Shown here piece after piece: positions 32,944-43,256 of a stretch of DNA of 43,886 bases. This stretch comes from Perkinsus marinus ATCC 50983. Taxonomy: Eukaryota > Perkinsozoa > Perkinsida > Perkinsidae. The stretch lies in NCBI RefSeq assembly GCF_000006405.1, contig NW_003210458.1:210018-253903 (forward strand), given 5' to 3'. Under the pieces are notes generated by a model. That model made no database searches. It worked only from the letters and a program-made list of their open reading frames with translations, and had not been told where the DNA came from. Both the position numbers and the translations under genes were made by a program. Each line of letters opens with the position of its first letter. Position 1 is the first letter of the stretch.

Positions 32944-34162
32944 ATCCGCCAGAGGATCGATTCGGATTGTTATGACATCCGGAAAAGCGTCTCTATGCTT
33001 TGCCATAGACAATTGGCTGGAGGTTGGTTATGTGGTTCGGTCAGGATAAGATGCCAGATATCAGATGATAACTCCCCCGTACTAGCATTATGAGGTATCG
33101 AGGATTTCGGCGCAGTGTACACGAGTTCGTTCATCAGTGATGTGATGCTTGGCGCGCATGCACATAACTGTCTCTTTAGCTGGGAGAAATGTGCCGGAGT
33201 ATCACAAGCTCTCTATCGTATGGCTCACTCCGTGTCCTTGCGACCAAAACTCCAGTAAATCGTCATTATCGCTTCTATTCGTGACCGGCGATGCGCCTGA
33301 ACGTAATATAGACGCCGCATTGCTGAAGAAGGGTCGCGATTGTGCGTGGTGTCAAGGGGTCCTGCTTGCTCTCTATCGGCACGCTGGATGGTTGTTACGA
33401 TTTGTATCAGTGAAAGATGGAATGGTGGTAAGATCATCACTTACGACAAGATCCATACAATTTGTATACTATGAACACCGACGGTTCCACCGACAGTTCG
33501 GTCGAGTGGTCTTAGGCGCTGGCTTAAGGTGCCCGGAAGAGCGTGGGTTCGAACCTTACAGGAGCCAGTCGTTTCTTCGTAACACTCGATCTATCAATAT
33601 CAAGCCTGTCACTTCTGCATGATATACATTCCTTTCAGCTTCATGAACACAGGATCCTTTTGCGATCAAACATGTCTTGCATTAGTGTGAGAGACGTCTT
33701 GACGCACTGCGCTTCCATATCTCAATAGGATCGTCGTTCCTTGAACTGTATTGAGCTTATGTTGCATGATACACGATAGAATCAAACGTCATTTCATGCG
33801 TAAGTGTGCTTGGGAAGAATTGACGGGTTTCCCGGCGATTCCGCCCATTCCGATTAACCAGCTCGTTTTTTCATTTTGATGTTCGCGACGGAGGTCAGCG
33901 AAGCATTCCATCAGAGAATCATCGATGTATCGAACGAGATGACTTAGTTAACGTCGTCAGTAGCAGAATACCACTGAAGCACGTGCTCTGAGTTCTTCTG
34001 TGAGGGAGTCACACGATACCATAACCGGCTGGCATTGACAGCTCCTTTCGATGCAACTGTTCCATCTACTCAGTGAGTGCTTCAATTTTTCGTGTTTTCT
34101 TACCCTCAACTCATCGAAATTGGATTTTTCACTTTTGTCCATGACTCATTGGAATCACAAAC
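32944..34162. other. Intergenic region between HMG gene and aminotransferase
   Basis: No spliced gene is supported. It contains the Leu-tRNA-like sequence above. A 157-codon plus-strand open frame at 33149-33622 overlaps that sequence and has no family resemblance. Confidence 0.45.
33495..33560 (+). repeat. Leu-tRNA-like decayed sequence
   Basis: GTCGAGTGGTCTTAGGCGCT resembles the D-arm region of tRNA-Leu, and GCGTGGGTTCGAACC carries a B-box. The T stem survives only through wobble pairs and no matching 5' acceptor arm sits at the right distance, so a pseudo-tRNA or SINE is more likely than a gene. Confidence 0.4.
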
Positions 34163-34240
34163 ATGCAATCTTACGAGGCCAAGGAATGGAGGAGGGTGGA
34201 GAAGATGGTCGTGAATAAGGATATCCCTCATCTCCGATAA
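34163..34240 (+). CDS. Upstream ORF overlapping the aminotransferase start
   Basis: A 25-codon frame (MQSYEAKEWRRVEKMVVNKD then IPHLR) ends in TAA at 34238-34240; the A at 34240 is also the first base of the main ATG (TAATG). Such an arrangement favours translation control by termination and reinitiation, if transcription starts upstream of 34163. Whether the peptide is made is unknown. Confidence 0.4.
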   Translation: MQSYEAKEWRRVEKMVVNKDIPHLR

Positions 34241-37193
34241 TGATTATGTCAAAATTGTCCCCCCGCCTTGTCGAGACTCCTACGAGCATCAATAACGATA
34301 ACGATTATGAGGCTTTCGTCAATTCTCTGAGGGAGCAGTCCATTGGCGAAAACGAGAGAGTTACTGTTCCTTTCGATGGCTCTTCAAGGGAGCTGGTGTA
34401 GGACATTAATTTTCCAGCAGTATTGAGGTTTCAGCTCAGGTATTGCGACTTCACTGCATCAGGCCGTAGCGTATCGGCTATCGAGGAGTTCATCACTACC
34501 ACTGTGTGTCCCACGTGAGGGTCGTTTCTCCTGTCGAGTCCCTATATCTATCTTCATGTAGATACGCCAACACTCACTCGTTGGCGTCGGCAACTGCGCG
34601 GCAAACGATGAAGTACCGCGAGGAAGCGAGGGACAAGGTTCGTGAGTATTTCAATTGCACTAAAGATGACTCTGGTAACATACTTAATTGTGTGAATTGG
34701 TTATTATATTCAGCGGTTCAGTTATTTTCTGCGGCGCCGGGGCTACCGGGGCCATTACCAAATTCGTTGAAATCATGTGTCGTAGTCGGGTCTTCGCCAC
34801 ACAGGATTCACGGAAGGGACGTCGTCGTGCAGTATGCTGGTCCCAGTTGATCACACCTACCGTCATCAAACCCCTTTCAGGTTTTGATCATTGACCCTGT
34901 TGCTCATCATAGTTCAGTCCTGCCGTTCAGGGAGCTGGCTTTGAAATATCCCCTTGTTCGTGTCACTCGTTCGAGAGCCGGTGAGACTGATAGTTCGTCA
35001 CGATCCTCGGACATGGATGTAGTCGAATTATCTTCCTCAGTCCCGGGATCGTTCGTCAAGCGGTTCAGTGGTGACAAATCCGCAGATGTGGAAGTCGAGT
35101 TAGTTGTCGGAGCTGTCGAACTTTGCAGCATTGCAGCGCATTTTTGTCATCTTAGACCTTGCCGCTGGATCCAATCAGAGGAACCGCCTCCGTACGTGGT
35201 CTGGTCGGAGTCCTCCAGAAGGTCAACTGCTTCTTGCTACTGTCTATACTCAACTATCGTTCCTCAGGTTACAGCATTCAATCGTCATCATCACGATTTT
35301 GCTGTGCCCGTAGTTGTCCTCTCCGCCTGTAGCAACGTCACTGGAGCCCGCCTTGATGTAGCCCAGTCTGTCTTTTGCGTAGCCGCGTTGTTGTCGATTA
35401 GATACCTACCGTGTCAACTTTGATTCATCAATATGACGGAATAGCGGCATGGGACTTGGCTGCTATCGCTGCTCACAACAAAGTCGTGATCTCGCCAAGT
35501 TCTTCGTGAGTTCATCGCTACCTTTCAGGTCGATATGAATCCGTCATCTCACCCTAGCGGCTATATCGACTTTGCTTTCGTATCGCCTCATAAACTCCTC
35601 GGGGGTCCGGGTACAAGCGGTATTCTGCTCTGCAAGCAGAAGCATCAGACCAACGCCGTGCCCGCTGTATGTGGTGGAGGAGTTGTCCTCCACGTATCTC
35701 GGAGAGGCCATCAATATCTTGACAATTTGGAAGAACGAGAGGAAGCCGGTGGGCGGTTACTGTACTCAATACAGTTACTGTTTTATCTTCTGTCCCACCA
35801 TGAGGTACGCCGGACATCCTAGGCTGCATTAGGACGGGTGCTGTTTATTACTTGCATATGATTGTTGGGATAGAAAGAATTGCTATTGCAGAGCAGAAAA
35901 TGGCCCACGATCTCGTCAACAGAATTCGGGCTAATAGCAAGGTCCATGTTGTTGGACCGAGGGTAATTTGAACTTCAAATTTTTTATCTTCAAATCCTGG
36001 CTTGGCAACTCTTTCAGGATCGATCCCACTGTGCTGGCATTATCTCTTTTAATATTTTGTATAATCAGTTGGATACTGCCACGAAGCATGGCTTGTACGG
36101 AGTCAATCCTCGACTGCTGTGTATGGCTGATGTCCATATAGGTATCTGCATTACAATTTCGTAAGTGCTGTGCTGAATGATCTGTTCGGAATCCAAGCAA
36201 GAGGTGGTTGTGCCTGCGCCGGTCCTTATGGACATGCCGTTCTCGGTGTAGACTGCGGCAGTGCTGAGAGATTTGAAGAGGCCCTCGGTATGCTGTGTCT
36301 CGTGCGTGCCGTTTTCAGAAAGCTCTCAGGTGACAAGCCTTACGAGATATTCAAGCCTGGGTTCGTCCGAGTTGGGGTTCATTTCACCATGACTCAAGAA
36401 GAAGTGGATTTTGTCGCCGATGCGATCCTGTGGATAGCCGACAATGGGTGGAAGTTGCTTCCTTCATACACTTTCAAGATCATGTCGGGGGAGTGGTATC
36501 ATATGAAGAGAGACGAATGTCAGACGCTCAGGTAAAGTACCTCGAGTTCAATCATGAACAACATGACGATGTTCAGGAAGCTGTCTGACTCGTTGACTCC
36601 AGCCGCCTTCTTAGTGAAGAGTGATGTGAGTTCTCTCGGCAACGGCTCAACACGTCACAGCATGAGTCCTCTGCATCGCGCAAGTACCTCGACACCCGGC
36701 AATCACAGTCCGAGTTTTGCCAACGAGGCTTTACACGCTGCCATAGATAAAGCTAATGAACTCTGCGGCCGGGTTGTGGATGAAGTATTCATCTCGGTTT
36801 AGATCAGGATGTGGATATGTCTCCCTTGCTAGGCATGTAGTACCCAACTCGAGTTCCCGCTTATCGACCCAGAAGTCGCCGACCTATTATGGTTTGCTCA
36901 TCCATTCGATACCAAGTGGTCCATCATCCAATCGATGGTGGCTAGCAAACCCCTTTTGCCAATGGTCTGTGCTTGCTTCGAGTGCTCCAAGATTTTCGAG
37001 GTTGTTGATATCGGAAAGAAGGAGCGTTTCAGGTGAGTTATCCATATTTACTAGCCCCTGGTTGCTTCGGTGTTCATTCAGACCTGAGGAGAGTATATTT
37101 AACATTCGATGTTGGGCTGATGGAGTTGACCCGCCCGAGGGGGCGAAGAAAGTAATCGCTGTAGCGCTGAGTCACTTAGCACAGTGTCTTTAG
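34240..37193 (+). CDS. Class V aminotransferase / cysteine desulfurase-like PLP enzyme
   Basis: Thirteen exons: 34240-34397, 34440-34514, 34562-34673, 34715-34831, 34881-35357, 35402-35482, 35529-35748, 35805-35962, 36018-36058, 36142-36531, 36577-36784, 36833-37032, 37082-37193; about 782 residues. Landmarks of the fold-type I class V family: YCDFTASGRS, YANTHSLAS, the glycine-rich GAGATGAI, AHHSSVLPFRE, SACSNVTGA, the PLP-lysine motif SPHKLLGGPGTSG, DILGCIRTGA, and ARGGCACAGPYGH near the C-terminus. The lysine is expected to hold pyridoxal phosphate for sulfur or amino-group chemistry on a cysteine- or kynurenine-like substrate. After the catalytic part (ending near GEWYHMKRDE) come about 170 extra residues with PLIDPEVADLLWF and CACFECSKIF, of unknown function. 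The junction 34673/34715 fits frame only with GGT at both edges, not canonical GT-AG. Confidence 0.9.
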
Positions 37194-38210
37194 GCTGCCC
37201 GTAACCGTCGTTCAATGACTAAAATGATGATGAAGATGATGTGGCTCAAACTGACGGGGCGTGAGAAATCTTTAGGCCCGCGTGAGCGGCGTCCGATCAT
37301 GTTTGCCAAATAATTTGCATCAGCTAGCATTCGACTCTTAGCACTCGTTGTGTCGTTTAAACGGCCTGTCTCGATCGTAGCCGGACTCGAGTAATCGCAC
37401 TAGTATGATAGCTGATAACAGCAAGTTGAGCGGTGTTTTTCCTTCTGTGAAATGACCTAGCAAATCTTAGTATTGCCAATACTGTCCATGTTGGACATAT
37501 CTATAATGCTTCGCTCGTAGTCGATTAAGTTGACTCTATTCCTAATTGTTTTCTCTTTCGGACATGGGCAAAATCACCTGCGCATATGGAAGCGAGATAC
37601 GCTACAAGTTCCATTCTGGATGATTTCCGTTTTCGTCAGCTGGCTTGGTTTGAACCTTGAACTCGACTGTCTTTCTGAGAACAATAAAGTATGCTTTCTT
37701 CTGTACTTGCGAGGGTGTATTTCCTCGGAAGTCTTAACATTAAGTCTGTTGGGGTGGTTTGAGAGAATCAGCTCTGATGTTCCTTGACTATTCTTCTTTT
37801 GGTTGTGTTTGAAAGAGATGTGTTATCAGTATTGAGCAGAGCCTCTGAAGAGTCACTGAGTTGTATTTCGAAAGATTGATTCTGCGAACAGAATGGAGAG
37901 TTTTGTTATCAGTGTACGGACTCTCAACATGATCTTCAATCGACGAAAGAAGTTCAGATAACTCATATTACTCACGCAACTCATATACTAATGTCCCGTA
38001 TATGCAAGCGACTGGCATGCACAGCACTTGACTTCAATCCCGTCGCTAATACAGAAACATGCGGTGACTTGTTAATCTTTGCATCGTACCACCGTCAGAT
38101 TCCTACTCTCTGCTGTACAGGCAAAAATAATTTTCGTTCACACTGTGATCCTCGGATGACATTGTGAAAATCCATGTCGATATCTCTACGAGGTTCGCAA
38201 ATGAGAACAG
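37194..38210. other. Non-coding region after the aminotransferase
   Basis: No spliced gene supported. A short ATGATGATGAAGATGATG-type run lies near 37225. Open frames such as 37530-37787 lack splice or family support. Confidence 0.4.
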
Positions 38211-38214
38211 AGTC

Positions 38215-38945
38215 AGGAACATAACAGCGCTATGCGCTATGCGCTAGGAAGCTGGCTCACTTATATCTCTCAGCTCAGCTGAGAGATCACTCGGCCAAAC
38301 TGTCCATAAGTGCATCAAAAGTCATAGCGGAAGAGGTGCGTCACACTATAAGATATGACACAAAAACGGTTTCGAACCGTTTCCGCAGAATGCATTCTTC
38401 ATCTTATCACATCAAGAGAAAATTTCAACAGCTGTGAGATTTGAAAAAAAAGAACTCACGCCATTGCGGACTAACACTTGAAGCCAGCAGCTTGAGCCAC
38501 TCGACCAAACTGTCGTTAGTTCAACAGCCTCAAACACGGTAAGTCTCCCATCCAGGATTGATCGGGAAGAGCACAGCGATAATCCAGTAAGAGAACACAA
38601 ACCTGTGGCCCCAAAAACTCCGGACCCGAAACCCGTACGTCGGTCGGAATTCGAATAAGTTTTGCGATTTACAGGATTTGTGGTTCTTACTGGTTACGCC
38701 AGATCATGAGAGACTGCCCAATTATTCGAATTATCCGTTATCGTTGCCACGCTTTCTTATCATGTGAAACGCTTGCGCGCACTGCGATTGTGTGCGTTGC
38801 ATGGCTGACAACTAACTTTGTCTACTACGTAAACTCCATATAAGTGCTTCAAGATTCATAGCCGAAATGATACATCGCTCTGCCAAACCAGAGGACACAA
38901 AAATGGGTTGAACCGTTCAACTTGAACGGTTTCTGCGAGGTGCGA
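38215..38945. repeat. Diverged pair of dispersed repeats with AACGGTT palindromes
   Basis: The stretch CCATAAGTGCATCAAAAGTC to CGGTTTCGAACCGTTTCCGC (about 38303-38387) is repeated in diverged form at about 38839-38938 (CCATATAAGTGCTTCAAGAT to GAACGGTTTCTGCGAG). Both end in a palindrome around AACCGTT: AAACGGTT-TCG-AACCGTTT in the first, and AACCGTTCAA-C-TTGAACGGTT at 38911-38931 in the second. A further odd-centred palindrome with 11-bp arms lies at 38265-38287. Confidence 0.65.
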
Positions 38946-39258
38946 TGGCGCAATATTCAACTCCTTATTTATGGATTTACTGTAACCACCTATATTGTGT
39001 TCAGTAATATGGAGGTTTGGATGGTTGCCACTGGTTTATACAACACCAGGTCAACCACGAAGGTCAATAAACTAGGGTGTTGTGAAACCACTCAAATGGA
39101 GATAATCTAGAAGCCCTGCCGATAAACCGCCCAAACCAGTTCATCAAGTTTCCGACATCAAGCTAATGTCCTCAGCATATGTTGCACTCGAACGCCGACA
39201 ACTATGAGCTGTAAATTTCATCATATCGTCAATTTCTTGCTTGGAGAAATCAAAACTT

Positions 39259-40351
39259 CTAATAGATCTTATCAAATATTCTCAAGCATGCTGGTACACT
39301 TACAACAATCTTTACCATACGGTACACCACACAACATAATCCTCTATGCATACGCTGATCCTTAAAATGTACACAATCACGCACTATAGTCTCAGAGGAA
39401 CCCATTTTGGTAACACCCAACTCAATCTCTATAGCCATACCTATCGATCCTTTAGATGCACCATCAATAACTTTGATATCCTTTGCAGCAAAGGCTTTAC
39501 TCGAATTTCCAATAACTCTCAAGGTCGTGGAGCTAATGAAATGCCCATTAGGATAGCATCCTTGGTTTGTTCAAGTTCCACCGTTCTTAACACACCAACC
39601 GGTGATTTGAACAAACTTTCCGCTACTTTTCCGGTATCGACGGAGCTTGCCTTTTTTCATCTGAGGTTTTATCTTACGCGCCGATTGCAGCGTCCGAGCT
39701 ACCAGCTTTTCATCCGATGTCGAAATATCACCGAAACCATGTAATTGGTTGAGTGTCTTCAATCCCGATGTGTATTTCGATATCGTTGTGTACTGCAAAT
39801 TTATTGATTCCACTAAACCCCTCACAAACGTAACTTCAAACCAAACAATGGGAATTCCATTCCCATGGATTTGTATATATTTCAACACTTATTCAACACA
39901 ACAAACAAACGCAACAAAATACTTTCAAATTATATTCTGTTGATGACGGGAAATCCGTTTCCCATTCGACACACACCGAGTATCAACTACTAACATCGGA
40001 TTATATCCTAGTTAAAAGAACACTCACAGAAACAAACTTCCAACCTCACACAAGATACCCGTATTAACTTGATACTATTAAGTATCGGGCATACATCACA
40101 ACCGGCTATCGTTTAGCTGCCATATTATCTCTCGGGCCCTGCCCCTGATTGTTGATAGCTCTTTTATCCATATTAGCATCCCTTCGCTGAGTAGTAGGCG
40201 GTGAATGCTCAGCAAACTTGCAATCTTTACATGGGCAGTCTTCTTTGGTAAACCTGCATGTACATTTCCCACACCACCTTTGACATATTTCTCGCCCCAG
40301 GTGCATTCGGTTTCCCCAACATCGTGGAAGCATCTGAACACACCTCTGCAA
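39259..40351 (-). mobile_element. Tyrosine-recombinase element fossil (Crypton- or DIRS-like)
   Basis: Minus-strand pieces suggest an old mobile element. One resembles the helical core-binding domain of tyrosine recombinases (SKYTSGLKTLNQLHGFGD). Another resembles the catalytic region around the conserved TK turn (IELGVTKMGSSETIVRDCV). A separate Cys-rich segment lies near 40150-40330 (CGKCTCRFTKEDCPCKDC). It looks broken and of uncertain boundaries; no terminal repeats were recognised. Family assignment is tentative. Confidence 0.4.
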
Positions 40352-40734
40352 GACGCTCAGGCTCTAGACTCTAGCCAGAAAGATAGAGAATGCCTGATGA
40401 TCTTCCATCTTGACCTCATCATGAACGGGGGAAGATTGCAACAATCTCATGCATAACATCATTCGCTATTAGCGAATCGCTAACGATAACGTCGATCAAA
40501 AAACTGTGCTTTACCAAAACCGTGTTTATGTGATATCGGAGCAAACCTCGCAGCATACTCAGTGAGTATTACTCACAGACATGTATCAAGTCACCCTTAC
40601 CCTCAAGAACATATATGGTGAAGGCCCACCGCAACATCAATGGAAGCCATTGCTCAAAGGTATTAGGAGGTTTCTCCGTGGGAAGTTTCGCAGTCTCCAC
40701 GGCTTGACCATTTAGGGCAGGGTGTGATTTTTGC

Positions 40735-40815
40735 AAGTGTCAATTTCCATTCCTGAAATTTCCGAAGGAAATTTCGGAAAAATTTCCACGACCCTTGAAT
40801 TTCCAGGAAATCTAA
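40735..40815. repeat. GGAAATTTCC-type palindromic repeat cluster
   Basis: Several overlapping GAAATTTCC / GGAAATTTCGG motifs give a locally self-complementary stretch. A similar cluster is at 41770-41850, and shorter versions occur in the dispersed intronic repeats near 3645 and 6660, suggesting a common origin. Confidence 0.6.
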
Positions 40816-41112
40816 CAAAAATGGCTATTTACTGATCTCTACGCACGTTTCGTTTATAAAAAAGCTCAATCTGCATTAAGAATAGCTCTCCGCATAGATA
40901 GAGTATCGTAGTGATGCTCAGAATTGGTTGTTGTGCGTAAAAGCCCCAACGGCTGGAATCGATCATCAAGGCGAGCGCTTACAAGTCTTCGCATGGCGAT
41001 TCATGGCAATTCACCTCGCTCCGTCGAGCGCATCTATTTTCTCGCTCGCCTGCAACGCTCGAAAATGCAACTGCAAAGTACTTTATACCATGATAAGTAA
41101 TAAGGACTCATT

Positions 41113-41147
41113 AAAAGTATATCTCCTTATTAAGGAGATATACTTTT
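41113..41147. repeat. Perfect 17-bp inverted repeat with a 1-nt centre
   Basis: Left arm AAAAGTATATCTCCTTA, centre T, right arm its exact reverse complement. A smaller odd-centred palindrome (ACTTGAACT-A-AGTTCAAGT) lies at 41251-41269 inside a CTTGAA-rich run. Confidence 0.97.
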
Positions 41148-41769
41148 GATCCCAAGCATTTCCATGTCGAGTTCATCATCCACTGGACCGCCACGTTCGT
41201 CGTGCGTCATGAGGTGCCACTTGAAACAACTTGAAGCAAGGTGAACTTGAACTTGAACTAAGTTCAAGTCTTGAAGTTCAACTTGGGGTTGCAGTAACCT
41301 AGTTACTTGGCAAGTAATACTTGCTTCTGTACTACAGCACCTGTACTACAGCGGTGGGAGGCCAAGCTCAGCCCGAGTTTTCACCAGGTAATGTAGTCGG
41401 GGGTCGAAGACAGAGCTTCTCCTACGCGACGAGGGAGCCATTAAGAGATAGGCAATATAACAGGAAAGCCTTCAAAGACATGGACAAACCAGATTTCTTC
41501 GACATACTGAACAGAATTCGACCACCCAAGAACGAGGTCTTCCGAGAGCGAGAACCTGTCTCTCACAAAGCTGCTTTGACGGATCGTCAGTCGCGACCGT
41601 GATTGACGCAACTACATCCCTTTCGAGTCATCATTGGCTCCCGAACTGAACGCGACACGCAATCGACAATGTAACGCATGGACCCACGAAACGACTCTCC
41701 AACTCGTGATCTTGCTCCTTTGTACTTCCTCGATCCCGACTGCGCGCTAGCGCAGAAGCCCGGAAGCAT

Positions 41770-41850
41770 CTTGGCGGAAATTTCCTGGAAATTCCGGAAA
41801 TTTCCACCTTGAAATTTCCAAACACAGAATATCGTGCTGAATTTCCACTC
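41770..41850. repeat. Second GGAAATTTCC repeat cluster
   Basis: GGAAATTTCCTGGAAATTCC and GGAAATTTCCACC in tandem, with further TTTCC/GGAAA half-sites. It directly follows, on the minus strand, a GTGAGT that could be the donor of the adjoining ORF, so it may again be intronic. Confidence 0.6.
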
Positions 41851-42352
41851 ACATCACACCCTGATTTAGGGTAAACTGTATAACAGACTTGCTGGCCGCC
41901 GCGGTGATCTCAGGATAAGTCTTAAATTCAATAAATGAATATCTATCTCGAGACAAGACCTCCGCAACATGCGGGAAAGGAACCAGTTCATTGTTGGGTA
42001 AACAACCAAATAACTGTGCAGCTGACACGAGTATCGCATCCACGGAGAACTTCACCTTTACCACATGCTCTTTTTGAGAAGCAGCGGCAATTAACGCAGC
42101 TCTGAATCTTGCTCTTCTCAGTCTCACAGCGATAATATCAGCCTGAGGCTGTTCGGCATCATTATCCAATACAGCCTCCATAGCGACAGCATAAGCATCT
42201 ACCATTTCTCCCAACAACTCGGCATCATCAACCGCTGCCTTCAACGTTCTCAAAGAGTCAACCGAAAATAGTGGTTGAGCTAATGTCTCAACTATGGTCC
42301 CAGACAGATCTGGAGCAGTTGAAAACGTCGACATCAACAACGGTGCATCCAT
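41849..42352 (-). CDS. Ala-rich ORF of unknown function, 167 codons
   Basis: Open from ATG 42352 (MDAPLLMSTFSTAPDLSG) to a TGA at 41849-41851, or spliced at the GTGAGT whose first base is 41852. Composition is protein-like: helical, Ala/Val/Leu-rich, with segments such as AAVDDAELLGEMVDAYAVAM. It has no signal peptide or membrane segment and no motif I recognise. It could be the first exon of a host gene continuing leftward, or a structural ORF belonging to the mobile-element-rich region; its intron-poor length compared with other exons here leaves both open. Confidence 0.45.
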   Translation of the reverse strand: MDAPLLMSTFSTAPDLSGTIVETLAQPLFSVDSLRTLKAAVDDAELLGEMVDAYAVAMEAVLDNDAEQPQADIIAVRLRRARFRAALIAAASQKEHVVKVKFSVDAILVSAAQLFGCLPNNELVPFPHVAEVLSRDRYSFIEFKTYPEITAAASKSVIQFTLNQGVM

Positions 42353-42770
42353 ATTTGAAAACAAAAGAAAAGGAACCTAAAGACAAAGGATAAACAAAAT
42401 GCGAGGGCAATTCAAGCATAACGCCACTCAGAGGCGGCTGGAACTCGAAATCGCCATGAAGATGAATCAAGCAAAATAAACGAGCAGTAATGCGAAAGAA
42501 TAATAACACTTATGATAAACATATATGTGATTAAAATCATCACGATTACTTAGTACGCGAAGCTAGTAGTTTACACATTGTGTAATACACAAATCTAGAG
42601 TCGCACCACCCGAATCGACCGACTTGGCAATGGTACCCTTTATCCACCACACAACACATTTACCCCTAATTAGGGATCGACCATCTGACCACACGTGGAT
42701 TCCGACAACTGTCGACCGCATACTCGTTCAACACCGAGCAAACTCCCCCAACACGGGGACACATCCATTA

Positions 42771-42882
42771 GCCAGGCCGAAGGCCTGGCCGACCCCTGGT
42801 CGACTACTGGCCGACCCCTGGTCGACTACTGGCCGACCCGGTTGGTCGGCCAGGGCTTGGCCAGGGGTCGGCCAGAGGTTGG
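42771..42882. repeat. GC-rich 22-bp tandem repeat with inverted partner
   Basis: CTGGCCGACCCCTGGTCGAC plus TA is repeated at 42785 and 42807, with a partial third copy at 42829. CTGGCCGACCCCTGG (42785-42799) is the exact inverse of CCAGGGGTCGGCCAG (42861-42875), and GCCAGGCC-GAA-GGCCTGGC forms a separate hairpin at 42771-42789. Much more GC-rich than its AT-leaning surroundings. Confidence 0.92.
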
Positions 42883-43256
42883 CTAGTATAGAGAAGTCGT
42901 TAGACTAACTCAACAGTAGATCACAATGATGATCCAACTTCACTAACTTCCAATATAACACTTATACATTGCAAAGCTAGGCTAGGATACAAATGGCACA
43001 ATAGGGACATATGCCTTGTGTGCTAGGATACTTATCCTACAACTATTCTCCCCTCTCTTCCTGAGTGAGGTGATCACATACAAAGAAACTTATCCTATCA
43101 AACATACGACTTAGACTAATAAATCTTATCACCATAGCTTGTGGTATTGGCCAGGCCAATACTCAATCTTCTTACTGGATGCTTGACTCTCGTACTCCTT
43201 CTTACCGGCTGCTGGCCTTCTCTATCGGCTAAATGCGATGAATGTGATGACCTTCT

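Noticed and set aside
33495-33560. Functional tRNA-Leu gene
   Set aside because: A- and B-box motifs are present, but no acceptor stem at the correct spacing and the T stem depends on wobble pairs.
33149-33622. 157-codon plus-strand open frame
   Set aside because: Overlaps a tRNA-like repeat, shows no family motif and no splice context.
33957-34142. Minus-strand 61-codon frame divergent from the aminotransferase
   Set aside because: Starts with a plausible ATG but no downstream exons could be chained and composition is unremarkable.
41321-41602. Plus-strand frame with Arg-rich, protein-like residues
   Set aside because: No upstream exons or family motif could be linked to it; too weak to list as a gene.
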